64,000 nt of DNA from Oncomelania hupensis. Taxonomy: Eukaryota; Mollusca; Gastropoda; Littorinimorpha; Pomatiopsidae. Below, piece by piece: positions 9,405-22,263 of the stretch. Below the pieces are notes generated by a model that saw nothing but the letters and a program-made list of their open reading frames with translations, was not told where the DNA came from and ran no database searches. The number at the start of each line of letters is the position of its first letter. The stretch's first letter is position 1. The translations under genes and the position numbers were made by a program. The DNA lies in NCBI GenBank assembly GCA_036898135.1, contig CM072522.1, positions 26,832,763-26,896,762 of the forward strand, read 5' to 3'.

Positions 9405-10907
9405 ATTATGATCGTTTAACCAGCATACTCCATCTTTCTCTGTCCTCAGCAGCCTTGATGGCTTCGCTCAGTGTCAAACCAGTCCATTCTCGAATGTGGT
9501 CCTCCCACATCTTTTTCGGTCTCCCTCTTCTTCTACCTCCTTGCACTGTGCCTTGCAGAATAGTCTTTGCAAGGCCTGATGATCTGGTGACGTGTCCATA
9601 CCATCGGAGTTTCCGTTTCTTCACCACTGTGAGCAGGTCATCGTGTTGTCCAATGGCTTGTGTGATGGTCTGTCGGACTTCGTCGTTGGTGATGTGTAGG
9701 AAATGCCCAGAAGTCTTTTGTAGCACTTCATCTCCATGCTTTGTATTCTTCGTTGGAGATCTGCTGTGAGGGTCGATGCTTCGCAAGCATATATGAAGAT
9801 GGAGATGACAAGGGAGCGCAGCAGTCTTACTTTGGAATGTAGACTGATGGTTCTGTCTTTCCAAATGGGCTTCAACCTTGTCAGGGCAGCAGTTGTTTGT
9901 GCGATCCTGGAGAGGACTTCCTGTCGGGACTCATTGTCTGATACTATGGCTCCTAAATATTTGAAGCTATGCACTGTGTTGAGGGATTGACCTTGGACTT
10001 TGATGTCCGTGTTGATGCCATTGGTGTTGTTGGTCATCATTTTGGTCTTCTCTGCACTTATTTCCATTCCATAAGCTCTGGAGGTGGTGTCAAGCCTCTG
10101 TACCAGCTATTCAAGTTCTTGTTTCTCTCCAGCCAATCTATCAATGTCATCCGCTAAACGAAGATTGGAGATTGCTCTTCCCACTATGCTGACTGTGCCT
10201 TCGTGATCTGCAAGAGCATCTGACATGATGCGCTCTAGGAAGATGGTGAAGAGTGTTGGAGAGAGTAAGCATCCTTGACGCACACCGATTGTTGTTCTGA
10301 ACCAGTTCCCAATGGCGCTGTTATGGAGGACTGCACTGGTAGCCTTGTCATACAGGCTTTTGATGACTTCAATAATTTTAGGGCTGATGCTGTTAACTTT
10401 CATTGTTGCCCATAAAGATGCATGCCAGACTCGGTCAAACGCCTTCTTGAAGTCTATGAACACATGATATAGATGTTGTTGGTGCAGTAGGTATTTATCA
10501 TAGATTATTCTGAGGTTGAAAATCTGTTCAGTGGTACTTCGCCCTGCCCTGAATCCTGCTTGTTTTTCAGCTATGATTTGTTCAGCTTGGGGTTTCAACC
10601 TGTTGAGTATTATTTTCAGGAGGACCTTGCTGGGATGGCTGATGAGGCTGATGGTGTGGTAATTTTCACACTCCTGCAGGTTACCTTTTTTGGGAAGAGT
10701 AATGACAAGCGACTGGATCCATGGTGTAGGCCACTCCCAACTCTGCCAGATCTTGTTACAGATAATGGTGAGGGCATCAATCATCGCTTCTCCTTCTGCT
10801 TTTCCGCGGGTATGTTGTCCACTGACGCTGACTTTTCTTTCTTCAGCGATTGCACTGCTGCCTCAACGTCTTCCCGGAGAATTGGGAGGATTTCTTCTTC
10901 TTCTCTG
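9405..10907 (-). pseudogene. RTE-S LINE copy 1, main segment
   Basis: Decayed copy of the LINE ORF found intact at 44826-47894. Going from 10907 down to 9405 it encodes the end of the pre-RT region, the reverse transcriptase core (FIDFKKAFDRVW; GVRQGCLLSPTLF; an LADD box at the FADD position) and the C-terminal region (RWYGHVTR, GGRRRGRPKK, EDRERWSMLVKR). Frameshifts split it near 10090 and 9640, and a substitution turns F of FADD into L. The 3' end lacks the last 50 bp and the (GGATA)n tail of the family and instead abuts the TTATC repeat of another element. Confidence 0.85.
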
Positions 10908-11011
10908 GACCTTGCTGGGATGGCTGATGAGGCTGATGGTGCGGTAATTTTCACACTCCAGACAAGCGACTGGGTCCATGGTATAGGCCACTCTGCCAGA
11001 TCTTGTTACAT
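10908..11011 (-). pseudogene. RTE-S copy 1, short duplicated segment
   Basis: Repeats in minus orientation a stretch already present in 9405-10907 (ECENYRTISLISHPSK back to CNKIWQS), with an internal deletion. Its upstream end lies at the codons just after ALTI, exactly where the inverted segment at 11012-11654 stops. The two are best explained as halves of a 5'-inverted insertion. Confidence 0.7.
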
Positions 11012-11654
11012 TTTGGGGGCTGGTGAAGTAAATGTCAACACCATGACCACCACCTCCAACTCAGCTGTGACAGAGGCCGCCACTGAGATCCTTGGCAAGC
11101 ACCGACCAAAGAAGAAGCCGTGGATCACACCTGAACTTTTGGATCTGTGTGATAAACGAAGAGAGATAAAAAAAGAGAAAGAACACCTCACAGGGAGCTG
11201 ATGTCTACCGAAAAATCAACAATGACATCCGAAAGGCATGCGCACAGCAAAGGAGAACTGGATAGAAGATCAATGCCAGGAAATAGAGAACAGTCTGAAC
11301 AAGAACAACAGCAAGGACGCCTACCAGACTGTGAAGCGGCTGACAAGTGTCAAACAGCCCAAAGTCTCCACGATCCAAAGCAAGTCTGGCATAATTATGC
11401 CTTACAGAAGAACAAGAAGTCTTGGACAGATGGACAGAGGACTGCTCTGACCTTTACAACCATACACCAAATGGAGACCCATCAGTTCTAGCATGTCCCG
11501 AGAACAGAGAAGAAGAAAAAATCCTCCCAATTCTCCGGGAAGAAGTTGAGGCAGCAGTGCAATCGCTAAAGAAAGGGAAGTCAGCGGGAGTGGACAACAT
11601 ACCCGCGGAACTGCTACAAGCAGAATTAGAAGCGATGATTGATGCCCTCACCAT
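11012..11654 (+). pseudogene. RTE-S copy 1, inverted 5' segment
   Basis: Plus-strand segment encoding the pre-RT part of RTE-S ORF2, from ILGAGEVNVNTMTT through ITPELLDLCDKRRE to KKGKSAGVDNIPAELLQ and AMIDALTI, with frameshifts. Orientation is opposite to 9405-11011. It breaks off within the ALTI codons into the GATA microsatellite. Confidence 0.8.
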
Positions 11655-12132
11655 AGATAGATAGAAAATAGATAGATAAAAGATAAATAATAGATAGATA
11701 ATAGATAGATAATAGATAGATAATAAGATAAGATAAGATAAGATAAGATAATAGATAGATAGATAGAGGAATTGATAGATAGATAAATAATATATAGCTA
11801 ATAGATAGAAAGATAGATAGATAGATTGACAATAGATAGATAGATAATAGATAGATATATAGATAACAGATAGATAATAGCTAGAAAATAGATTGATACA
11901 TGTAGATAATAGCTAGATAATAGATAGATAATAGATAGATAGATAATATAGATAATAGCTAGATAAGAAAAATAATAGATAGATAGATAATAGATATATA
12001 TAGATAGAAAGATAATAGATAGTTAATAGATAGATAATAAAAAGATAATAGATAGATGGATAGATAGATAATAGATCTATCTACCTATTATCTATCTATT
12101 GAATACATAGATAGATAGATAAATGATAGATA

Positions 12133-12188
<56 letters not shown>

Positions 12189-12545
12189 GTAGATAGATAA
12201 TAGATAATAGATAGATAATAGTTAGATAGACACTAGATAGACAGATAGATAGATAAAAGATAATAGATATATAATAGATAGGTAATAGATAATAGATAGA
12301 TAATAGATAGATAGATAGGTAGATAGATATGTAGATAGATAGATAATAGATAGATAGGTATATCGATAGATAGATAGTTAGATAATATATAGATAGGTAG
12401 ATAGAGAAATATATAGATAGATAGATAATAGATAAATAGGTAGATAGATATATTGATTGATTGATAGATAAATAAGCTTAGTTAGACAGGTAAGTTTAGT
12501 TGGATAGATTGATAGATAGATAGATGTATAGGCAGAGAGATAGAT
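11655..12545 (+). repeat. Long imperfect (GATA)n block
   Basis: About 890 bp of GATA/TAGA tetramers with AATA, GGTA and ATAG variants, including a short inverted TCTA run near 12075-12095. Such length with many variants suggests an old, repeatedly expanded microsatellite. No coding content. Confidence 0.95.
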
Positions 12546-12568
12546 AAATAGATTGATTAATTGTTAGG

Positions 12569-12570
<2 letters not shown>

Positions 12571-12604
<34 letters not shown>
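12571..12604 (+). repeat. (AAT)n microsatellite
   Basis: Short pure AAT run directly abutting the 3' tail of an RTE-S copy. Confidence 0.9.
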
Positions 12605-12605
<1 letters not shown>

Positions 12606-13528
12606 CCTATCCTATCCCGTTACTCTGAGGTCGTAGGGGCTCCACAAATGATCGTTTAACCAGCATACTCCATCTTTCCCTGTCCTCAGCAACCCTGATG
12701 GTTTCGCTCAGTGTCAAACCAGTCCATTCTCGAATGTTGTCCTCCCATCTCGTTTTCGGTCTCCCTCTTCTTCTACCTCCTTGCACTGTGCCTTGCAGGA
12801 TGGTCTTTGCAAGACCTGATGATCTGGTGACGTGGACATACCATCGGAGTTTCCGTTTTTTCACCACTGTGAGCAGGTCATCGTGTTGTCCAATGGCTTG
12901 TGTGATGGTCTTTTGGACTTTGTCGTTGGTAAATTGTTGGGTATAGGAAATACCCAGAAGTCTTCTGTAGCACCTCATCTCCATGCTGTGTATTCCTCGT
13001 TGTAGATCTGCTGTGAGGGTCCATGTTTTGCAAGGGTATAGGAAGATGGAGATGACAAAGGAGCGCAGCAGTCTTACCTTGGAAAGTAGACTAATGGTCC
13101 TGTCTTTCCAAATGGGCTTCAACCTTGCCAGGGCAGAAGTTGTTTGTGCGATCCTGGAGAGGACTTCCTGTCGGGACCCATTGTCTGATACAATGGCTCC
13201 TAAATATTTGAAGCTATGCACTGTGTTAAGGGATTGGCCTTGGATTTTGATGTCATCATTTTGGTCTTCTCTGCAGTCATTTCCATTCCATAGGCTCTGG
13301 AGGTGGTGACAAGCCTCTGTACCAGCTGTTCAAGTTCTTGTTCCTTTCCAACCAACCAATCCATCAATGTCATCCGCAAAACGAAGGTTGGAGATTGCTC
13401 TTCCCACTATGCTGACTGTGCCTTCGTGATCTGCAAGGGCATCTGACATGATGCGCTCTAGGAAGATGTTGAAGAGTGTTGGAGAGAGTAGGCATCCCTG
13501 ACGCACACCGATTGTTGTTCTGTACCAG

Positions 13529-13529
<1 letters not shown>
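12605..13529 (-). pseudogene. RTE-S LINE copy 2, 5'-truncated
   Basis: Minus-strand copy starting at a two-unit (GGATA) tail (12605-12616) and covering the C-terminal half of ORF2 up to the GVRQGC region. The 204-codon frame 12607-13221 is intact from HSFKYLGAIVSDNGSR to the tail-encoded stop. A deletion near 13250 removes part of the NTNGINTDIK region, shifting frame. It ends at 13529 where a (TAA)n repeat begins. Confidence 0.85.

Positions 13530-13605
<76 letters not shown>
13530..13605 (+). repeat. (TAA)n microsatellite
   Basis: About 25 TAA units adjoining the truncated 5' end of RTE-S copy 2. Confidence 0.95.
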
Positions 13606-13606
<1 letters not shown>

Positions 13607-13681
13607 CCTCTGTAACCTGATCAGGCTAATACCTAATTGGAAATCTTGAATAGGAGACAAGCAAATCTTTATCTAGGTTAA

Positions 13682-14036
<355 letters not shown>

Positions 14037-14618
14037 TGTGGTATATAATAATGGCTCACAACAGCTGCAGAAAACGACGAGGCATAACTCGATTGATGGC
14101 GAGGCACCAATTATACGCGAGCATTGTTCTAATATTTTTCCTCTTAGGAACAAACATTTTCCACTCTGTTCGCCAGTCAGCCAATCAGTACATTAACGCA
14201 CCAAACTAATCATCAACTTAAAGGTCAGCCCACTTTTAAAACCGACCCTCAACTAGGTTCAGGCTAACGGTGGCTCAGTCCAAAAGAAATGCACCACCCG
14301 CTCTGTGGCTAGAAAAGTCTTCGCTGTATTACTGCACAGTTCTGTCCTGTGTGGGATCAAACAAAATCCTCATCGTTCCTGGTCACTGAGATGTAAAATA
14401 CATGGAGGAGACCTCTCTCTCTCTCCCTTTCTCTTTCTTTCTGTATCTCTCTCTTTTCTCTCTCTCCCTCTTTCTTCCCTCTCTCTCTCTCCTCCCTGTT
14501 TTGTCGTTGGCCTGTATGACTGAATATCGCAGAGTGTGCCTGTAAATGATACCAGGGACGTTTGTGAGATTAGGCTCCCGCCTAAAATCTGTGAATAAAG
14601 CTTTTGAGTCTGGTACTG

Positions 14619-14620
<2 letters not shown>
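14037..14620. other. No gene recognised
   Basis: Single-copy-looking sequence with a CT-rich patch at 14414-14490. No supported coding region. Confidence 0.5.

Positions 14621-14695
<75 letters not shown>
14621..14695 (+). repeat. (CT)n microsatellite
   Basis: Pure CT run bordering the left end of a split RTE-S copy. Confidence 0.95.
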
Positions 14696-14700
<5 letters not shown>

Positions 14701-14703
14701 CTC

Positions 14704-14937
14704 TATTTTTGGGAGGAGTGATGACAAGCGACTGGTCCTTGATGTAGGTCACTCCCCACTCTGCAAGATCTTGTTACAGATAATGGTGAGGGTGTCAATC
14801 GTCGCTTCTCCTTCCGCTTGAAGCAATTCGGCTGACTTCTTCTTCTTTAGCGATTGCAAAGCTGCCTCAATTTCTTCTCGGAAATTTGGGAAGATTTCTT
14901 TTTCTTTGTTCTCGGGACATGCTAGAACTGATGGGTC
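14704..14937 (-). pseudogene. RTE-S LINE copy 3, left piece (interrupted)
   Basis: Minus-strand RTE-S sequence from the SLVITLPKK region up to the block whose plus strand reads AGAACTGATGGGTC. It stops there and the same copy resumes at 20031. Its own 3' half is missing: it begins beside a CT microsatellite and not at a GGATA tail. The 5093-bp gap is a younger LINE in plus orientation. Confidence 0.85.
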
Positions 14938-17900
14938 ACAAACATGCTCAGGCCTGTAATACTGATTTTTATTCCAATATTTTTTCTAGCTCTTATGACT
15001 TCTATCATTTTAACCGTGATATAAACAATTTGTCATGCAATTTCAGTGAGAGTTACATAAATGGCATAGACTCAAGCCATGATGTTATATTGAGTCTCAA
15101 TAATGTAAATGATAATATCTCATGTTTAGAGGAGAATGAATGTTCTTTTAGCTATATGGCTGACTTCTCTGTTGATTATAAGCCTTCTATAAATGTTGAT
15201 GGTGGTGATAGTGTTGGCGGTGTTCATGATATTTCTTATATTCCTGATTGTGGACAGCCCCTTTTTGATGGTAATGATTCTGAGGACATTTCCTCTAGTA
15301 ACAGTTATTATGGTGAACATTTCCCTCTTGTTGAGGCAGATGTAAATATATATCTTCGCAGAATTGGTATGAATGATCAAAATCATATTGGTGTTGACGA
15401 TGTTTGTGATGGCATTTCTTATACCGATTATCGTGTACAAACACTTTGTGACACCGATGCTCATACACCTCATATTGGTGGTATTAATGCGCCAAACCTC
15501 ACTGAAGTTACTATTGATGGTGTTGATAACAGTTGTGATGAGGGTTTTGATGATGTTGATGTGGCTGAGGATAATGGTGGGGATAAAGATGGCATTCACC
15601 CAATCCATTGTTGTTTACAAACCCTCTCTGATGCAATTACTTACACACGGCTTTCGGAAAATGAAGTTAATACTCTAGACCATACTGATATTGACGATGC
15701 TGTTGATGTTGATTCAATTCTTTACTGTGTACAACCCACTGTGGTTCTTTTTCCGAGTACTGAAAACTATGTTAATACCCCAAACCGTTCTGAAGATGCT
15801 GTTGATGATGATCTTAATACCCCAAACCGTTCTGAAGATGCTGTTGATGATGTCAATACAACTCTTTACCGTGTGCAAACCCTTTCTGATGCTCTAACTC
15901 ATATTTCTGAAAATGTCTGTGAAAGAAACCACTCGGATGATGGTGATGATGAAGATGCTGCTGATGACTATGGTGATGATGATGGTTCTGTCCAAAACAA
16001 TAATTCTAGCAACATGTTATTAACTAATGAATTTCGCCTCAAATGTGTCGCACTTAACGTCTGTGGAATTCGGAGCAAATTGTTAAGTCCCGATCTTGCA
16101 GAGTTTTTGGATAATTACGATATAGTAGCAGTTTCTGAGAGTAAATTGGATGACCTTGACAGAATCGTCTTACCTGGCTTTACTGTATTTTATAAAAACC
16201 GCACTAAATTTAAAAGAAAGTCTGGTGGCGTCCTGTTGTGTGTTAAGAATGAATTATGTAACCATATCACCATTATTGAATCATGTGATCGAAAGGCATG
16301 TATTGATCCCCTTTTAGCAAGTAAATATAAGTTTGTTGATCACGAGTTATGTAATAATGTGTTATATTTTAAACTAGATCGCAGGTTGATAGATAGGGAT
16401 ATTTTATTTGGCTGTGTTTATTTCCCACCGGTAGGGTCCGACTATTTTGATGGAAATGCATTTGCCAGCACAGAAAATGATATGGTTAATTTGAATGCAG
16501 AATCCTTTTGTCTATTAGGCGACTTTAATGCCAGAACGGCAAACTTAAGGGATTGGGATTCTGATACAACTAATGAAAATGAAACCTTTGAAGCGTATGA
16601 GAATAATTTTGTTTTGCCTGATCGCTGTTCTGATGATAATGTGACCAATAGCCTTGGTTTATCTTTAATTGACTTTTGTAAAACAATGCAAGTCTGTATT
16701 GTAAACGGTCGCCGTGGGCACCCGGGTAACAGTGGAAATTTTACATCTAAAGAATGCAGCGTGGTTGACTATGTTATTGTATCTTTATCTTTGTTTGATA
16801 TTGTTTCCGATTTTCATGTACACGAATTTAATGATCTGTATTCTGATATCCACTGACCGATTTCTGTTGATCTTGCATTGAACGTACTCAAGAAGGCCGA
16901 TGTAAGTAACGCTCACTATAATATGCAGCCTTCTGGTAATAATAATCGGGAAAATCATGTTCTTATTAATAACCGTAGCTTTTGTTCTAGGCCTAAGTGG
17001 TTTAACGATAGTCATAGTAAATATTGTGATAAATTGAATGACTATGAGCAGGAAATCAATGCATTACATAAACGTTTAAATGAATTAGTTGCCAGTGGAG
17101 ACGAGGCCCCTCAAGCCACAATAGACTTGATATGTACTCAGTTAGGAAATATTATGAAAAACCCTGCGTCAGAAATAGGTTTGTTTAGGACAACGCCCAC
17201 ACATAAGAGTACAAATCGAAGTAATGAGAATTTCCCTTGGTTCGATGCACAGTGTGAGAAAAGAAGAAAAGAATTGTTCAAAGCTAAAACATTAACGAGA
17301 AGATTTAGGTCAAACTTTTATAAAGAGCAACAAAAAAAAGCTAGTAGAGAATACAAAAAACAACTTCGATTATCCTTCAAGAAATATAAGACTAAATTTA
17401 TTAAAAAAAATCCGTAATTTAAAGAGTTCTGATCCTAAGGTATTTTGGAAAATCATCAACGGATGTGTTAGTGAAAAGGCGGAAGTAACTTCTAAAATCT
17501 CCTGCGAGGTTTTTCTACAACATTTTCAAAAGCTTAGTGACCCAGTTGATGTTAATAATGATGGCCCTGACCACTCTCCTCCTAATGAGTTAGATGATCA
17601 GCCTGAATACAATGACCCTTACTTAAATGGCCGGTTTACTGAAGAGGAAGTAAAATATGTACTTAAAGGTCTACATAATAATAAAGCATGTGGATTAGAT
17701 AGTTTAACTAATGAATTATTAAAGGCTGCTTCTACTAGACTTCTTCCTCTATTCACTAAATTCTTTAACTTAATTTTAGTGTCTGGTAAGGTGCCAGAAG
17801 AATGGACAATAGGTGTAATTAAACCGCTTTACAAGAACAAAGGTGATGACCGCGATCCAAACAATTATAGAGGTATAACAATCTTGAGTTGTTTCAGTAA

Positions 17901-19614
17901 AGTTTTTTCTAGTTTACTTAATAATAGGTTGACTACCTTTTTTAATTTAAGACATACAATAGGGAGTGAACAAGCAGGGTTTACATCAGGACATAGCGTG
18001 ATGGACCATATTTTTACGTTACAAGCTATTATTGATTTCTTTCTGTTTAAAAGAAAAAGATTGTATTCTGTTTTTGTTGATTATGAAAAGGCTTTTGATC
18101 TTGTCAGTCGAGCTATGCTTTGGCAGAAATTGTTAAACTCTGGTGTAAAAGGAAGGTTGTTAATTGTTATCCAAGATATGTACAGTAAAGCAAAATCATG
18201 TGTAAAGTGTAACTACCAAGTTTCTGATTATTTTGGTTGTTTTACCGGGGTCCGTCAGGGAGAAAATCTATCACCTTTGTTGTTCTCAGTGTATTTGAAT
18301 GATTTAAAATCTTTTATTGGTAACTCTGGATCCAAACTTGAAACTTTGAATTTAGCATCACAGGAGGCACAATTAGGTCAAATAGATATATATATTTTGT
18401 ACAAGTTATTTATTTTATTATATGCAGACGATACTGTTATTCTTGCTGTATCGCCTGATGCTTTACAGAAAGCCCTTGATTCAATGTATGATTATTGTCA
18501 GCTCTGGAAACTTAAAGTTAATGTAGCAAAAACAAAGGTTATGATTTTTTCCAGAGGTAAAGTAAGAAATGACCCAATCTTCATGTACAATGGTGAGCAA
18601 ATTGAGGTTACGTACGATTTTCAATATCTGGGAATAAAAATCAATTACAATGGAAGCTTTAAGCCAGCTCAGAAAAACCTATATAACCGAGCCACCAAGG
18701 CGATGTTTGCTTTACTCCGCAAAGTTAGAAAATTGGCTTTACCTATTGACATGCAAATTGAACTCTTTGGTAAAACTGTTGTACCTATATTATTGTATGG
18801 TTCGGAAGTATGGTGTCCTCAGATGACTGACCTGGTAAACAAATTGCAACTACGTTTTTATAAGTTTATCTTAAAGCTTGGTAAAAGTACACCGACATGT
18901 ATGGTTTTAGGAGAAGTAGGTCAGTTCCCTTTAGATATCTTAGCAAAATGCCGTATGTTAAATTTTTGGTATAAGCTTGCTTTTGACAGAAATAGTACTA
19001 AATTATCGTGTGTGGTTTACAGGTTTCTGCTGAAGATGTACGAACTAAACTTGTACAAACATGATTATTTAGACTGTGTCAGGAATTCTCTGGAAAAACT
19101 AGGGTTAGGAAATGTCTGGTATGATCAGTCTCAAGGCTCGAATTTTTCTGCCGAAGGGTTTAAAGAAGAGATAAAGAAAAGGCTGCAGGATCAACATGTA
19201 CAAAACTGGCACTCAGAAATTAACACAAAGGATTTATATTATAATTATAGAATGTTAAAAGAAAATTTTGAATTTGAAGAATATTTGAAAATTTTGCCCG
19301 CCAGCCTAGCTGCTGTTGTCATAAAATTTAGAACCTTAAACCATAGGCTACCAGTGCAAAGGGGACGGTTTCTTGGAATCCAGAGATAAGACAGAATATG
19401 TAATAAATGTACTTTTAATGAGTTAGGAGATGAATTTCATTTTATTTTTATATGTCCACATTTCGACGATGATAGAAATGAGCTGCTTAAAAGGTTTTTC
19501 TATGTGCGACCCAATGCTATTAAATTTTCTAATTTATTTTCAACGAAAAATAAGACTATTCTGCTGAAACTTGCTAGGTTTATGAAAATAATAATGGATA
19601 GCTTTAGAACGTAA
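14938..19614 (+). pseudogene. LINE ORF2-like polyprotein, three disablements
   Basis: The first 380 or so codons are acidic and Asp/Asn/Ser-rich, with a short internal duplication (LNTPNRSEDAVDD twice near 15770-15850). The endonuclease follows from about 16050 (ALNVCGIRSKL, then SESKLDD, GDFNARTAN at about 16518, VDYVIVS). The histidine motif region reads SDIH followed by an in-frame TGA at 16855-16857, where SDH-x-PIS is expected. Frame resumes as PISVDLALN to a frameshift in an A8 run at about 17405. RT continues with GITILSCFSKVF, FVDYEKAFD, GVRQGENLSP and YADD at 18421-18432. An in-frame TAA (19387-19389) precedes the CNKC ... HFIFICP zinc motif; the final stop is at about 19612. The copy is dead. 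Confidence 0.85.
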
Positions 19615-20030
19615 TATAATGATTTGTAATATTAATGATAGTAATAATAGGGATTTTTTTTTCAATAATGACAATATGAATATTAAATACCAGTGTGTAC
19701 CCCCCTCCCTTCTCCCCTTCTTTATCACCCAATCTTGCGAGAGAGTGCGTGCGATTTGTGATCAGTCTGTGTGGACATAAGTTTTATGTAGTATGCTTGT
19801 GTTGTGTGATAATAATGAATGTGTATTTTGTAAATGTTTATTATGTCTCTTAGAACGCGAGTGTGAAAGATTAACTTTTATTTTTGTAATATATGTACAT
19901 ATGTATTTTATATTGTATTTTACGATTTTTATGGTTATTTTACATGTATGTTTATTTTTATTTATTTTCGTTGTATCCACGTGCCCCAAGGGGTTTTATG
20001 GAATAAAGCACTTTTGACTTGACTTGACTT
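14938..20030 (+). mobile_element. EN-RT LINE (no RNase H) nested in RTE-S copy 3
   Basis: A plus-strand non-LTR retrotransposon: acidic N-terminal region, apurinic-type endonuclease, reverse transcriptase, C-terminal CCHC motif, then about 415 bp of AT-rich 3' UTR ending GGAATAAAGCAC (AATAAA at 20002-20007) and a (GACTT)3 tail at 20016-20030. Its left edge falls in the RTE-S sequence after GGGTC and its right edge meets GGTCCG, so GGTC is shared at both ends, with two reference bases lost. The pentamer tail and lack of RNase H fit CR1/Jockey-like groups; the exact clade is not settled. The insertion is probably 5'-truncated, because the frame runs straight into flanking sequence without a convincing start. 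Confidence 0.85.
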
Positions 20031-20763
20031 GGTCCGTTTGGTTTGTGGTTGTAAAGGTCATAGCAGTACTCTGTCCATCTATCCAAGACTTCTTGTTCTT
20101 CTGTAAGGCATATGTCAGACTTGCTTTGGATCGTGGAGACCTTGGGCTGTTTAACACTTGTCAGCCGCTTCACAGTCTGGTAGGCCTACTTGCTGTTGTT
20201 CTTGTTCAGACTGTTCTCTATTTCCTGGCATTGATATTCTACCAGTTCTCTTTTGCTGTGCGCATTCCTTTTTGGATGTCATTGTTGATTTTTCGGTATG
20301 CATCAGCTCTCTGCGAGGTGTTCTTTTTCTTTTTCATCTTTCTTCGTTTGTCACACATGTCCAAAAGTTCAGGTATGATGCACGGTTTCTTCTTGGGGCA
20401 GTGCTTGTCAAGGATCTCAGTGGTGGCATCTGTCATAGCTGAGTTGAAAATGCTGGTCATGGTGTTGGCATTTACTTCACCAACTCCCAAAATGAGCAGT
20501 TGTGCCAGTTTCCCTCCAATTGTGACTTGGAATATTTCTGCCACCTCCGGATTTTGCAGTTTGTCCAGGTCGAACTTCAATCTGGCGCACTTTGCTTTGT
20601 TAACTGTCTTAAAGGAGAGCCGGAAAGACATCATTACGAGATCGTGGTCACTTCCGATGTCTGCTCCTGGAAAAAAGTGCGTTTCCTGCCAAGGACGCTT
20701 GGTCTGAAGCCTTTCTTGACCATGATGTAGTCAAACTGGTTGTGATGCTCCCCGCTGGGACTG
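20031..20763 (-). pseudogene. RTE-S LINE copy 3, right piece
   Basis: Continuation of 14704-14937 beyond the nested LINE. Minus-strand reading covers KSDICLTEEQEVLDRWTEYC, the pre-RT block (EILDKHCPKKK) and the end of the endonuclease (MMSFRLSFK). Similarity ends at 20763, inside the region matching the HNQIDYIMV part of the endonuclease, so the original insertion was 5'-truncated. Confidence 0.8.
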
Positions 20764-21189
20764 TCGTCCCCCACGGCTTCCGATTTGAGGGCTCGAAATT
20801 CTTTGCCTAGACTGATTGTACCTTTTTCCGGCAGTATGAGAATAGTCCCTAAAACCTATGCTGAACTGCATGGTTTTGCGATTGCTCTTTGCGCTAATCT
20901 TGCGCTAGAACGGAGGAGATTTTTACACTGTATCAGGCTGTCGGTCATCTGGAAATTGCCCGAACGGGTGATGATCGATGACGACAGTAGCCCGGAGGCA
21001 CAGAAATACAGCTGAATACAATTCATTTCTATCCCCAATCGCTATTCATTCGCTGGCGTGTTCACAAATAATGATGCAATTTACGGGACTCCGGAAAAAC
21101 CACAAATGAAATATAACACGACACTAAATTTCATCATCTTGGTTTTATCAAGACATAACGGGCAACGTGTTTTTACCAAAACTAAGCTC
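20764..21189. other. No gene recognised
   Basis: Unassigned sequence between two RTE-S fragments, without a supported coding region or shared repeat. Confidence 0.5.
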
Positions 21190-21318
21190 CATGGGCCTGG
21201 CTTAACACTGAGCGAAGCCATGAGGGTTGCCGAGGACAGAGAAAGATGGAGTACACTGGTTAAACGATCATTATGGTGCCCCAACGACCTTCGAGTTACG
21301 GGATAGGATAGGATAGGG
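21190..21318 (+). pseudogene. RTE-S LINE, extreme 3' fragment
   Basis: About 130 bp in plus orientation encoding only the last ORF2 residues (GLTLSEAMRVAEDRERWSTL, then VKRS) and ending in three GGATA units. It shows that a very short 5'-truncated product with an intact tail was integrated. Confidence 0.85.
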
Positions 21319-21686
21319 CCTGCATTTGTTTGTGATCACAGAGCAGAATCGTCTCCATCATTCTGTGCTTTCTATATCCAAAAAGTCCTTTCGATACATT
21401 AGAATGCTTTTTAATTTGGGCCTGAACAGGATGTTTACATAGGTACAGGCTGAAGGTGAAGGGAGGTAACTCTACAATTAAAATAAACGAATTATGTGGC
21501 ATGTCCAGTAGCGCACGGTGAACGTTTAGAAAAAGTAAAAGTAGATTTTGGGATTTTTGTATCTCCTAAAAAACACAAATGTGTTCCCATAACCTTTCGG
21601 TGTTTGGGATCTCTCCTTTCTGTGGGCTAACTTGATGAAGGCAATACCTACTTCCTCTTTATGGCTGCCTTAACATCTCCTGTCCT

Positions 21687-22263
21687 TCCCCCGTTGGGGT
21701 GCCGGGGGTTTCAGTATAAATAGTATCCCCACTTTCTGGAAATTTAGTGCTTTAAATTCCCACTGTCGCTGTCTTTCTCATTTGCTCTTTTTCATTCCTG
21801 CTCTGTTCTATCAATCTGCTATACTATCTTCTTCTTCGCTAGACCAGTCATCTACCTTTTTTCTTGAAAACTTTTCCGGGACAAGACTCCTTATTTGTGT
21901 ATGAGGTCTGTTGGATCAGCTTGGGAATATTGGACGCTTTCTGCCAGGTGGTCACTAGGGCTTCCTATGATGATATTATTTAGCAATGTAGGCATTTTAT
22001 ATGTATGTGTTTTGTTGATAATTTATAATGATGTTTGTATTCTATTTTGTTTTTGTAAACAGGGGTTCGATAAATTAGAGTACAGCCTCAGCGTCCCCTG
22101 CGTGGGATGTCTTTATTGTAAAGTGACTGGCTGGTGGAGAGCTTTCAGTTTTACCACTAGGGTTGTTTCAGCAGATCTTTTATGCGGATCAAGGGTTATC
22201 CGGTCCTGATTTGGCTCGGAAGAGTCCGCTGGACCTAAAGCAATAATCATGTAATTTAATGTA
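21687..22263 (+). mobile_element. TATA-box retroelement family T, reference copy B
   Basis: A 577-bp plus-strand unit flanked by perfect 12-bp direct repeats ATCTCCTGTCCT (21675-21686 and 22264-22275). It starts TCCCCCGTTGGGGTGCCGG, has a TATAAATAG box about 40 bp in, a GTATGT ... TTTTTGTAAACAG pair that resembles a short intron (about 22000-22062), and a 3' hairpin made of GGTCC and GGACC arms around CGGAAGAGTCCG, then CTAAAGCAATAATCATGTAA. The variable-length target duplication plus short tail indicates target-primed reverse transcription. No protein is encoded and no A or B boxes are seen, so it is unlike a normal SINE. Confidence 0.75.
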
